Shown: positions 19,758 to 27,161 of the stretch, in pieces
Position numbering within the stretch: the stretch's first letter is position 1
Layout: each line of letters begins with the position of its first letter
Source of the DNA: Dorea formicigenerans
GTDB lineage: Bacteria > Bacillota > Clostridia > Lachnospirales > Lachnospiraceae
DNA length: 64,000 nt
Direction: 5' to 3'
Assembly: GCF_025150245.1 (NCBI RefSeq)
Contig: NZ_CP102279.1
Span: 2,725,423 to 2,789,422 of the forward strand
The notes under the pieces: model-generated
What the model was told of the DNA's origin: nothing
The model's database searches: none
The model's input: the letters and a program-made list of their open reading frames with translations, nothing else
Program-made: the position numbers and the translations under genes

Positions 19758-20052
19758 TATTTATATCTATATCCTGGTCATGGCCGGAGTATCTTATCTG
19801 ATCCGTATGCTGCCTCTGACCTTGATTCGAAAAGAAATTAAAAATAAAACGATTCGGTCATTTCTATACTATGTACCATACGTCACACTGGCAGTGATGA
19901 CCTTCCCGGCAATCCTGTCCGCGACCGGAAGTGTCTGGTCTGCATGGGCAGCTCTGATTGTTGCCACAGCACTTGCATGGTTTGGGAAAAGCCTGCTGCA
20001 AGTATCCGTATGCGCATGCATGGTGGTGTTCCTGTTAGAATTGTTTTTGTAA
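19747..20052 (+). CDS. azlD: AzlD family transport subunit
   Basis: The small partner of AzlC, 101 residues with three to four hydrophobic segments. The family motif is YLIRMLPLTLIRKEI near the N-terminus, followed by YYVPYVTLAVMTFPAIL. The ATG at 19747 lies inside the end of azlC, with AAAGGCAGG upstream. The coding end is followed within 20 bp by a long palindrome that probably ends the transcript. Confidence 0.9.
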   Translation: MSHNIYIYILVMAGVSYLIRMLPLTLIRKEIKNKTIRSFLYYVPYVTLAVMTFPAILSATGSVWSAWAALIVATALAWFGKSLLQVSVCACMVVFLLELFL

Positions 20053-20070
20053 AATGGAAAAATTATATAA

Positions 20071-20257
20071 AATTAAAGCAGAAAAAATCCTGTCCTATGA
20101 CACGGGTAAAATTCTATGTCTGCTGCGCCGCTTATCTATGTCTTTCTATGTAAACTCGCCTTACGGCTCAGACAGTACATAGAAAGACATGCTATGCTCG
20201 CAGACATGTCGAATTTTATCCTATCGTCATAGGACAAGACTTTTTCTGTTTTATTTT
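20071..20257. repeat. Long nested palindrome 1 with conserved loop
   Basis: A 187-bp imperfect palindrome between azlD and a symporter remnant. The outer arms (about 20071-20137 and 20191-20257) match at roughly three of four bases. An inner perfect 15-bp stem (20138-20152 with 20176-20190) encloses a 23-nt loop reading AACTCGCCTTACGGCTCAGA plus CAG. U-rich DNA follows on both sides, so it may act as a two-way terminator. The loop is shared with the element at 22702-22916, while the arms are not. Confidence 0.85.
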
Positions 20258-20288
20258 GCGATAAGTCTTTTATATTTTTCTCATATTT

Positions 20289-20727
20289 TTATTTTACATC
20301 TTGCACATACGTGTTTTGTTCGGAACGTTTTTCTGTATGTCTGTTGTCTATCTCTGGCTGGAATGCTTTGATGTCCTGTGCTACTTCTTTACTAAGTATG
20401 AGCATGCAGATCAGGTTCGGGATTGCCATGAGCGCATTTGCTATATCTGAAAAGCTCCATACAAGATTAAGTGTCTGTGTGAAGCCAAGTTCAAGAATGC
20501 TTTTTCTCCATGATATTCCCATCCGAGGATTGTAGAAAATGCAAATAATGTAATCCCGATTGTTACAAGCCAGCACTGTGATCACAATTCCAGTGATCCA
20601 TGTCGGGATATGAAATGTTGCATGCAGTGCACCTGAAATAGAATTTCCCTGTGTCTTATTTCCAATACCAAATGAAGCAATCACTGCAAAGAGTGCAAAC
20701 AACCATGCAAGAGCAGAACCTAATGTC
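20289..20727 (-). pseudogene. AGCS sodium:alanine/glycine symporter remnant
   Basis: A deleted and frameshifted fragment of an AGCS-family amino acid symporter. One frame gives FAVIASFGIGNKTQGNSIS and later [20 protein letters not shown], both characteristic of the family's C-terminal half. Between them a different frame reads [14 protein letters not shown], the conserved motif expected there, so at least two frameshifts are present. The N-terminal half is missing: the fragment begins right at the stop codon of fdhD. An apparently open 137-codon frame is therefore not a real protein. Confidence 0.85.
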
Positions 20728-21540
20728 TTATTCTTTATACAGCGTATATTGCATCATCTTGTGATTCTTCGCTCTTCCAATCATCGTCAATCCATATTCC
20801 TGTGCCAGTTTTACAGCTTCTGCCGTCGGAGTCTTTTTACTTGCCACAAGTGGAATTCCTGCCCGGATTACTTTTGTAATCATGTCAATCGGGAGCCGTC
20901 CGGTCGTAAATACTGCACATTCATGAAAATCATAATCCTGCATAAGTGCATAGCCAATCGCTTTGTCCAGTGCATTATGGCGTCCGATATCCTCACAGGA
21001 ATACACAATCTTTCCCTTATATGCAAGAAAGCAACTGTGTGTTGACCATGTCGCCTCATGCAATGGCATATCCTGATGAAAGGCTTCGTCGAATGCATAC
21101 ATAAGTTCCAGACTAACTTCTACCGGCTCCAGATGCTGCAATTCTTTTTCCACTGCAAATCTACTATATATGGTCTTATTATCCGTACAACAAGTCGGCG
21201 TATCCATAACCTCTGCGCTCAGATTATCATTAACCAATCCACAATGTTCTGAACCAAGCTGTACTCTCGCCCTGGTTCCATGCTCACAGATATAAAGGTA
21301 TTCCACTTCCTCTGATGAATGAATCATGCCTTCGCTGACCATTCGTCCCAGTACCAGCCCCGGCAAATCCTTCGGTGTACACACTAATTTCATCGTCAGC
21401 ACATCATTAATATACACGTCCATACGATGCTCCGATAAAAGCATCTCTGACTTTTCTACAGCATTCCCGTCCGGATCAATATATAATCCTGTAACTGGAT
21501 AAATCGCTTCTGCTTCCTCATATTGATTATTTATCTTCAT
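20728..21540 (-). CDS. fdhD: Formate dehydrogenase accessory sulfurtransferase FdhD
   Basis: FdhD carries sulfur from cysteine desulfurase to the molybdenum or tungsten cofactor of formate dehydrogenase. The 270-residue product has the family motifs CEDIGRHNALDKAIGYA and FTTGRLPIDMITK. The cysteine loop, CxxC in Escherichia coli, is here PTCCTDNKT with two adjacent cysteines. It implies a molybdo- or tungsto-formate dehydrogenase in the genome; none is in the window. A MobA-like enzyme at 59507 may be part of the same cofactor chemistry. Confidence 0.93.
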   Translation of the reverse strand: MKINNQYEEAEAIYPVTGLYIDPDGNAVEKSEMLLSEHRMDVYINDVLTMKLVCTPKDLPGLVLGRMVSEGMIHSSEEVEYLYICEHGTRARVQLGSEHCGLVNDNLSAEVMDTPTCCTDNKTIYSRFAVEKELQHLEPVEVSLELMYAFDEAFHQDMPLHEATWSTHSCFLAYKGKIVYSCEDIGRHNALDKAIGYALMQDYDFHECAVFTTGRLPIDMITKVIRAGIPLVASKKTPTAEAVKLAQEYGLTMIGRAKNHKMMQYTLYKE

Positions 21541-21686
21541 ACCACTTCGTCCTTTTCATACAACATATATTTGACACACACACATATCAGTGTTAATATA
21601 CTTATATAAAAGGTACTGCCAATGGCGATTTACCTGATCATTGTAAATAAAAAATAACCGTATTAGTTTCTCAGGCTAACAGGCGG
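21541..21686. other. Intergenic stretch between fdhD and small ORF
   Basis: About 145 bp, AT-rich, with the fdhD promoter region and the shared AAATAACCG/CGGTTATTT hairpin at its right end. I see no gene in it. Confidence 0.5.
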
Positions 21687-21695
21687 TTATTTTTT
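21654..21695. terminator. Two-way terminator hairpin
   Basis: AAATAACCG pairs with CGGTTATTT around a 24-nt loop, with T-rich DNA on both sides. The stop codon of the 33-residue small ORF lies within the right arm, so the hairpin probably ends that transcript. Confidence 0.7.
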
Positions 21696-21788
21696 TGTGG
21701 TCTTATTGTTACATCCCATTGCATATCCAAGACCAAATGAGGTTAAGCAGAGACTAAGTACTGCAATCAAGTCAGCCATTGTTAGCAT
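21687..21788 (-). CDS. 33-residue hydrophobic small protein
   Basis: Reads MLTMADLIAVLSLCLTSFGL then GYAMGCNNKTTKK. One hydrophobic helix covers residues 4-25, then a short polar, lysine-rich tail. AAGGAG lies nine bases before the ATG and a terminator overlaps the stop codon, so it looks like a compact expressed unit. The shape, a single membrane helix with a basic tail, is that of type I toxins and of small holin-like peptides. No antitoxin RNA promoter was confirmed. Function is unknown. Confidence 0.55.
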   Translation of the reverse strand: MLTMADLIAVLSLCLTSFGLGYAMGCNNKTTKK

Positions 21789-21897
21789 AAGTATGTTCTC
21801 CTTTCCATAATAGTTCATCGTCCGAATCATCTATGTAATCAGAGCTATAGACTCCCTGTAAAAAATAAACCGCCAGACACACCAGTGCTGACAGCAC
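21772..21897 (-). CDS. Possible 41-residue small membrane ORF (GTG start)
   Basis: An open frame overlapping the start of the 33-residue ORF in another frame. It reads VLSALVCLAVYFLQGVYSSD, then an acidic stretch and WKGEHTYANNG. The initiator would be GTG with only TAAG upstream, so translation is doubtful. If made, it would be a single-span membrane peptide coupled to the next ORF. It could equally be a leader with no product. Confidence 0.25.
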   Translation of the reverse strand: MLSALVCLAVYFLQGVYSSDYIDDSDDELLWKGEHTYANNG

Positions 21898-21990
21898 CTT
21901 ACATTTATTGTATCAATTCTATGCTTTTCATGCAATACTTTTGTATATTTTTAAGATATATTATTTGTCTAAAAATAAACGAATCATTTT

Positions 21991-22656
21991 TTATATCTTT
22001 TCCAACGCCGCCATCGGTGTCTCTAGCTGTTCAAACTTCTCTTTTCGGATATCCAGTTCCGGCACCTCTTTGATGTACCACCGTGCCTGAAGCGCAGTCA
22101 TTCCCATAATATCTGCCGCTTCCAGTTCATGGCTCCCGCCATCTCCGATGTACAAACATTCTCCGGCTCTCACTCCAAGCCCTTCCATACACTTTAGGAA
22201 TATTTCCGGATCTGGCTTTTTCATTCCCAGTTCATAAGACAAACATGTCTCATCAAAATATGGAAATAACTGGCTTTCCCGGATCAATACCGCTTCCTCA
22301 GAATAACAGTTACTAATCAGTCCGATTTTAATCTTTTTTTCTTTTAATGCCTGAAGCATCGGAATAATTTCCGGGTGAAGATGACAAAAACAGTCTGCTT
22401 TTGCTACCTTTCTTCCAGAAATAATAGTCTGGAATGTCTCCTCGCTGTATTTTCCGGTCTGTCTCAATATCTGCTCAATTGTCTCTTCCAATGTCTGCTT
22501 TCCAATGGTCCGGTCATTCTCACTCGGAATCCAAAGTGCATCAAATAACACCGGATCTATACCGGCATCTGCTGCCATCTGCGCCCGGAAATATACCGGT
22601 CCGCCATACTGTGTAATCAAGGTCTCATACATATCAAAAATAACTGCTTTTATCAT
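21991..22656 (-). CDS. HAD family hydrolase (haloacid dehalogenase-like)
   Basis: A 221-residue HAD phosphatase or dehalogenase-like enzyme. Motif I is VIFDMYETL, with Tyr at the position of the second aspartate as in the L-2-haloacid dehalogenase group. Motif II is ISNCYSE and motif IV GDGGSHELEAA. A helical C1 cap lies at about 20-90. The ATG at 22656 has AAGGAG six bases away. A second long palindrome separates it from mgtE upstream. Substrate unknown. Confidence 0.85.
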   Translation of the reverse strand: MIKAVIFDMYETLITQYGGPVYFRAQMAADAGIDPVLFDALWIPSENDRTIGKQTLEETIEQILRQTGKYSEETFQTIISGRKVAKADCFCHLHPEIIPMLQALKEKKIKIGLISNCYSEEAVLIRESQLFPYFDETCLSYELGMKKPDPEIFLKCMEGLGVRAGECLYIGDGGSHELEAADIMGMTALQARWYIKEVPELDIRKEKFEQLETPMAALEKI

Positions 22657-22701
22657 AAATATCTCCTTTTTAGTTAAATTACTCTCTCTTACCACCACCT
22701 T

Positions 22702-22916
22702 GCGAAGTAAGAAAATATAAAACCCGCCGGATACCAATTTTGTACTAATTGTAGCATTTTAGGATATTTTACAAGTCTAGCGACATAAAAATCCAACTGT
22801 TTGAGCTCTGCGAGTTTTTGGATTTTTATGTCAATAGGCGATGCAGTAAAATGTTCTAAAATCTACATAGTAAAAAATTGGTATCCAGCGGGTTCCATTA
22901 TATTTCCTTACCCCGC
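22702..22916. repeat. Long nested palindrome 2 with conserved loop
   Basis: A 215-bp imperfect palindrome that starts in the leader of the HAD gene and ends inside the last codons of mgtE. Outer arms (22702-22781 with 22833-22916) match at roughly four of five bases. The inner perfect 15-bp stem (22782-22796 with 22818-22832) encloses the loop CTGTTTGAGCTCTGCGAGTT plus T. Read along the mgtE transcript the loop is AAACTCGC...GCTCAAACAG, almost the same as palindrome 1 read along azlD. Confidence 0.85.
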
Positions 22917-24302
22917 AAGATGCAACATCTCAATAAGGAAAATCCAGCTCAGTCCATAGTAAGTCACAACTGCTACCAGGTCATTGATGGTCGTGATCAA
23001 TGGTCCGGATGCTACAGCCGGATCAACATTAATTTTCTTAAAGAACAGCGGAATACATGTTCCGACTGCCCCGGAAATGACCATCGCAACTACAAGTGCT
23101 ATTCCGATGCAGCCTGAAACTGCATAAGCGAACATAAAAGTCTTTCCTTTAAAGAGTGCAATATAAAGTCCGATTACAATAAATGACAATGTTCCCAGAA
23201 TCAGACCGTTCGAAAATCCGATTGTCATTTCCTTCCATACTAATTCTGCCTTCTGTTTTCCGGTCAGGGACTCGTCCATCAGAACACGGATTGTTACGGC
23301 CAGTGACTGTGTTCCCACATTTCCTGCCATATCCAGGATCAGTGACTGGAAACACATAATAATCGTAAGCTGACTTACAACTGTCTCAAATACACCAACT
23401 ACTGATGAAACAACCATGCCAAGTCCTAACAATACCAGCAGCCACGGAAGTCTCTTTTTCAGGCTCTCACGCAGAGGCTCTTTCAAATCTTCCTCCGCTG
23501 TCAGACCGGCAAACATTGCGTAGTCCTCTCCCATCTCGTCATCGACCAATTCTACGATGCTCTGAGATGTGATAACTCCAAGCAATTTGTTATCATTATC
23601 CAGTACCGGAATGGAATTCTCGGAATAATCTTTCAGCTTTTCAATACAATCATCTATCAGTTCATTTCCATATACATATGGGTATGATGTCACAATCAGA
23701 TCTTCCAGACATGCATCCTGTCTTGCAATAATCAAATCTTTCAAATCTAATGCTCCGTAAAATGTGGAATCTTCTGTCACCATAAATATAGTAGAAATGT
23801 TATCGTTCTTTGCTGCCTGACCGATTAAGCTGCTCATTGCCTGCTTTACAGTCAGATTCTCACGGATCATGATGCAGTTAGTTGTCATCTTACTTCCGAT
23901 TTCTTCCTCGTCAAATGAAGCAATGATTGCCATATCTTTTCTCGCCTCATCATCCATCAGCTCGATCAAAAGTACTTTTTTCTCCTTCGGTGTCATACGG
24001 AGAACATCTACAACGGCATCTGTCTCCATTCCTGAAAGAATACCCGCTGCCTTACGCACATCCATCTCATCCAGATACTCTGCTGCCTGTTTCTCATCAA
24101 TATACTCGAAAATGTCTGAAAGCATATCCAGGTTCAGAATTCTGCAGACTTTCCGTCTCTCTGCTGCTGTCAGCTCGGAAAATACATCTGCCAGGTCATT
24201 TTCATGATAATCCTCCAGTTTGTTACGCATAACTCCCGGTGAAGTATTACCTCTGATGATAGCCAAGATTTCTGACTGATAATCCTGTGTTTTGTTTTCC
24301 AT
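22908..24302 (-). CDS. mgtE: Magnesium transporter MgtE
   Basis: MgtE is a Mg2+-gated magnesium channel of the plasma membrane. The 464-residue product shows the order expected: N-terminal superhelical domain (about 1-130, with ENDLADVFSEL), a CBS pair (about 130-260) that senses cytosolic Mg2+, a plug helix and five membrane segments. The pore region carries DMAGNVGTQSLAV. The ATG at 24302 has AAGGAGG nine bases before it. A ~380-nt leader with a short ORF and an intrinsic terminator lies upstream, suggesting attenuation by Mg2+. The last codons overlap the arm of palindrome 2. Confidence 0.95.
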   Translation of the reverse strand: MENKTQDYQSEILAIIRGNTSPGVMRNKLEDYHENDLADVFSELTAAERRKVCRILNLDMLSDIFEYIDEKQAAEYLDEMDVRKAAGILSGMETDAVVDVLRMTPKEKKVLLIELMDDEARKDMAIIASFDEEEIGSKMTTNCIMIRENLTVKQAMSSLIGQAAKNDNISTIFMVTEDSTFYGALDLKDLIIARQDACLEDLIVTSYPYVYGNELIDDCIEKLKDYSENSIPVLDNDNKLLGVITSQSIVELVDDEMGEDYAMFAGLTAEEDLKEPLRESLKKRLPWLLVLLGLGMVVSSVVGVFETVVSQLTIIMCFQSLILDMAGNVGTQSLAVTIRVLMDESLTGKQKAELVWKEMTIGFSNGLILGTLSFIVIGLYIALFKGKTFMFAYAVSGCIGIALVVAMVISGAVGTCIPLFFKKINVDPAVASGPLITTINDLVAVVTYYGLSWIFLIEMLHLAG

Positions 24303-24500
24303 CTTGGGAAACCTCCTTATCCTGTTTTCTAATTTCCGCAAGAAGCACAAAAATTAAAACATCAAGAGACACTTTAGCTGTTGACATTAAAATCTTTATC
24401 CTTCTTGCATCTGTTTTTCACAGATCAGATAGCTGCATTTTTATGCATATGTTCGCTCATTGGAAAATAGGATAAGAAATGAATTGATAAATTCTATTTA

Positions 24501-24581
24501 GAAAAAACAGAACAGACTGTTACTCATATCTGATCCTATGTTCTTAGTTCGCCCATGACTATCGCAACTGTCCATTCTGTT
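24501..24581 (-). terminator. Intrinsic terminator inside the mgtE leader (attenuator)
   Basis: On the minus strand AACAGAATGGACAGTTGC (24564-24581) pairs with GTAACAGTCTGTTCTGTT (24506-24523), 17 of 18 positions counting GU, with a ~40-nt structured loop and six U residues right after. It lies about 100 nt into the leader and about 200 nt before the mgtE start codon, so RNA polymerase must read through it to express mgtE. Confidence 0.75.
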
Positions 24582-24608
24582 CACCTGCCTTTTTTCTTAG
24601 AAATTTTG

Positions 24609-24659
24609 CTAATCATCCATTCCAGGCTCCATTTTGATTTCTGCCTGAAAATGAATCAT
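24609..24659 (-). CDS. Candidate mgtE leader peptide (16 residues)
   Basis: An ATG-TAG frame reading MIHFQAEIKMEPGMDD. CAGGA lies nine bases before the ATG, and the frame starts about 23 nt after the predicted transcription start. Start and stop lie in opposite arms of a 16-bp hairpin (24643-24660 with 24611-24627). The EP and DD residues recall MgtL of enterobacteria, whose acidic, proline-containing peptide destabilises ribosomes when Mg2+ is low. Whether it is translated is unknown. Confidence 0.45.
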   Translation of the reverse strand: MIHFQAEIKMEPGMDD

Positions 24660-24688
24660 TGTAGGAGTTCCTGATTACTCCTTCACAC

Positions 24689-24717
24689 ATTATAGTATTA
24701 TCCCCCTGACATTTCAA
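24689..24717 (-). promoter_or_regulatory. mgtE promoter
   Basis: On the minus strand TTGAAA (24712-24717), a 17-bp spacer and TATAAT (24689-24694). Transcription should begin near 24682, giving a leader of about 380 nt. Confidence 0.7.
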
Positions 24718-24855
24718 CCACCTTTTATTATTTTACAAGAATTTATCACTGCACAACGAAGTTATTTTCTCATACTGCTCTTCTGTAATTTTTTCTTAAT
24801 TTTTGTCTGCAGTTTACTCTGCAATTTTTTCTTAATTATCCTCTTAGTTTTTCTC

Positions 24856-24884
24856 TTGACATTCTATTATATTGTCCATATAAT
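24856..24884 (+). promoter_or_regulatory. marR-ABC operon promoter
   Basis: TTGACA at 24856-24861 and TATAAT at 24879-24884 with a 17-bp spacer: a consensus sigma-A promoter. It ends about 50 bp before the marR start. Confidence 0.85.
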
Positions 24885-24891
24885 GTTAAAA

Positions 24892-24905
24892 GTTAGGAAG
24901 CTAAC
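24892..24905 (+). promoter_or_regulatory. Probable MarR operator GTTAG-N4-CTAAC
   Basis: A dyad GTTAGGAAGCTAAC sits just downstream of the -10 box, over the expected transcription start. MarR repressors that control linked exporters usually bind such a site in their own promoter. Confidence 0.6.
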
Positions 24906-24934
24906 AATTATTTTTTTGAGAATTGAGGTGAATT

Positions 24935-25426
24935 ATGCAAGATACAAACAACAAAAATGCTCCTCTGGAACTGGGACGTCTGATCCACATTCTTTCCTGT
25001 AAGATGAAATGTCAAAATGACTGCTATACTATTTTAGAAGATAGTGATCTGACACCTGTCCAGCAACAGCTTTTAAAATTTATCTTATTAGAATCTGCTC
25101 ACAAACCAATATTCCAGCGGGATATTGAGGAAGCATTCCAGATCCGGCGGTCTACTGTCACCGGTATTATTAAACTGATTGAGCAAAAGGGCTATATTAC
25201 ACGAACCAGTGTTGAAAGCGATGCAAGACTGAAGCAACTGGTTCCGACAGAAAAAGCTGAGGCTTTGCGTCCACATATTATAGAACATATCAAAAAGTGT
25301 GAGGCCGCTCTGTCCGCCGGTATTCCTGATGACAAGCTCCATGTTTGCCGGGAAGTTCTCTGTCAGATGCTTGATAATCTTGCAGCTTCAAAATGTAATT
25401 GTACTGACAATAAAAAGGAGGCATAA
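24935..25426 (+). CDS. MarR family transcriptional regulator
   Basis: A 163-residue winged-helix repressor. The recognition helix region is RRSTVTGIIKLIEQKGYI (about residues 68-86), followed by the wing TRTSVESDARLKQLVPT. The N-terminus has a cysteine pair (SCKMKCQNDC) that could sense oxidation, though this is inference. The gene ends 1 bp before the first ABC gene, and the operator-like dyad in its promoter suggests it represses the whole operon until an effector binds. Confidence 0.9.
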   Translation: MQDTNNKNAPLELGRLIHILSCKMKCQNDCYTILEDSDLTPVQQQLLKFILLESAHKPIFQRDIEEAFQIRRSTVTGIIKLIEQKGYITRTSVESDARLKQLVPTEKAEALRPHIIEHIKKCEAALSAGIPDDKLHVCREVLCQMLDNLAASKCNCTDNKKEA

Positions 25427-25427
25427 T

Positions 25428-27161
25428 ATGAATAAAACACTGTTAAGATCAGTACGGGAATATAAAAAGCAGTCTATTCTTGCTCCGCTTCTCGTTATTC
25501 TCGAAGTGCTGATGGAAGTTCTGATTCCACTCGAGATGGCAAAAATCATCGATGTAGGAATCGCAAATGGAGATATGTCCTACATTTTACAGCGCGGTCT
25601 GATTCTTGTAGTCATGGCTATGCTTGCCCTGTTCTTTGGTGTTCAGGCTGGTAACATGGCAGCAATCGCAGGTGCCGGATACGCCAGAAACCTGCGCCAC
25701 GACATCTTTTATAAGGTACAGGATTTCTCTTTCAAAAACATTGACCATTTTTCTACTTCAGGACTAGTTACACGTATGACAACAGATATCACAAATATCC
25801 AGATGGCATACATGATGAGTATCCGTCTTCTTGCAAGAGCTCCATTTATGATTATCTTATCATGGATCATGACACTGCTCCTCAATAAGACAATTTCACT
25901 CTTATTCCTGATTGTAATCCCGCTTCTTGGAGGAACACTGATCTACATTGCCAAAAAAGCGCACCCACATTTTATCAAAGTATTCGACGAATACGATGTA
26001 CTGAACAACTCTGTCCAGGAAAATGTGAATGCTTCCCGTGTAGTAAAAGCATTTGTCCGAGAGGATTATGAAATTGACAAGTTCCACGACATTTCCAAAT
26101 ATGTATACAACCTTTTCACAAAGGCTGAGAAAATTGTTGCCTGGAACTCACCGGTCATGCAGTTTACCATGTACTCAGTCGTTCTGATCATGGTTCTGAT
26201 CGGAGGCAAGAGCATCATTGCCGGCACTATGGAGACAGGCGAACTTACAAGTGTCATCGTTTACGCACTACAGATTATCGGATCTCTGATGATGGTTACA
26301 TTTGTATTCGTTATGATCATGATTGCAGAGGCATCTTCTGACCGTATCACTGAAGTCATGAATGAGATTCCGGAAATGCAAGATCAGCCTGATGCAGTGA
26401 CAGAAGTTCCAAACGGAGACATTGTATTCGACCATGTAGACTTCAGCTACGCAGGCGAAGGCGGAAATTTATCTCTGAAAGACGTTAATCTTCATATTGA
26501 ATCCGGACAGACTATCGGTATCATCGGTGGAACCGGAAGTGCAAAATCTTCCCTTGTCCAGCTCATCCCAAGACTTTACGATGTCACAAAAGGACATGTC
26601 AAAGTCGGCGGCATTGATGTTCGTGATTATAGCCTGGAATCCCTGCGCGACCAGGTATCCATGGTTCTTCAGAAAAATGTACTGTTCTCTGGAACCATTT
26701 ATGAAAACATCCGCTGGGGTGATGAAACTGCAAGCGATGAAGAAGTCAAACGTGTATGTAAGCTTGCGCAGGCTGACGGATTCGTTCAGGAGTTCCCGAA
26801 CGGTTACAATACAAAAATCGTCCAGGGAGGTAACAATGTATCCGGTGGGCAGAAGCAGCGTCTGTGTATCGCAAGGGCGCTCCTTAAGAAACCAAAGATC
26901 CTGATTCTGGATGACTCTACCAGTGCAGTAGATACAAAGACGGATGCCCTGATCCGGAAAGCATTCCGTGAGGAAATTCCGAACACCACCAAGATCATCA
27001 TTGCGCAGCGCGTTTCTTCTATCGAAGATGCTGACCAGATCATCGTTCTGGATGGTGGACAGATCATGGGAATCGGAACATCTGAAGAATTATTAAAGAC
27101 AAATGAAATTTACCGGGAAGTATATGAATCACAGGTAAAAGGAGGTGGCGACCATGAATAA
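25428..27161 (+). CDS. ABC exporter half-transporter with degenerate ATP site
   Basis: A 577-residue half-transporter: six membrane helices (about 1-310) and a nucleotide-binding domain (about 335-577). Walker A is GGTGSAKSS, the signature VSGGQKQRL. The Walker B is followed by Asp (LILDDSTSAVD) instead of the catalytic Glu, and the H-loop His is Gln (IIAQRVSS). This is the degenerate partner of heterodimeric exporters such as LmrCD, BmrCD and TM287/288. AAGGAGG precedes the ATG at 25428. It overlaps the next gene by 8 bp. Drug export is likely given the MarR control. Confidence 0.92.
   Translation: MNKTLLRSVREYKKQSILAPLLVILEVLMEVLIPLEMAKIIDVGIANGDMSYILQRGLILVVMAMLALFFGVQAGNMAAIAGAGYARNLRHDIFYKVQDFSFKNIDHFSTSGLVTRMTTDITNIQMAYMMSIRLLARAPFMIILSWIMTLLLNKTISLLFLIVIPLLGGTLIYIAKKAHPHFIKVFDEYDVLNNSVQENVNASRVVKAFVREDYEIDKFHDISKYVYNLFTKAEKIVAWNSPVMQFTMYSVVLIMVLIGGKSIIAGTMETGELTSVIVYALQIIGSLMMVTFVFVMIMIAEASSDRITEVMNEIPEMQDQPDAVTEVPNGDIVFDHVDFSYAGEGGNLSLKDVNLHIESGQTIGIIGGTGSAKSSLVQLIPRLYDVTKGHVKVGGIDVRDYSLESLRDQVSMVLQKNVLFSGTIYENIRWGDETASDEEVKRVCKLAQADGFVQEFPNGYNTKIVQGGNNVSGGQKQRLCIARALLKKPKILILDDSTSAVDTKTDALIRKAFREEIPNTTKIIIAQRVSSIEDADQIIVLDGGQIMGIGTSEELLKTNEIYREVYESQVKGGGDHE

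Noticed and set aside
20289-20702. 137-residue membrane protein
   Set aside because: Contains two AGCS blocks separated by an out-of-frame stretch; a pseudogene, not a new protein.
24303-24682. M-box (ykoK) Mg2+ riboswitch before mgtE
   Set aside because: The conserved AGGTGAGGCTCCT and ACGCCAAxGGGT blocks are not found on reading the leader; only an isolated AATGCAGCT resembles it. A covariance scan would settle this.
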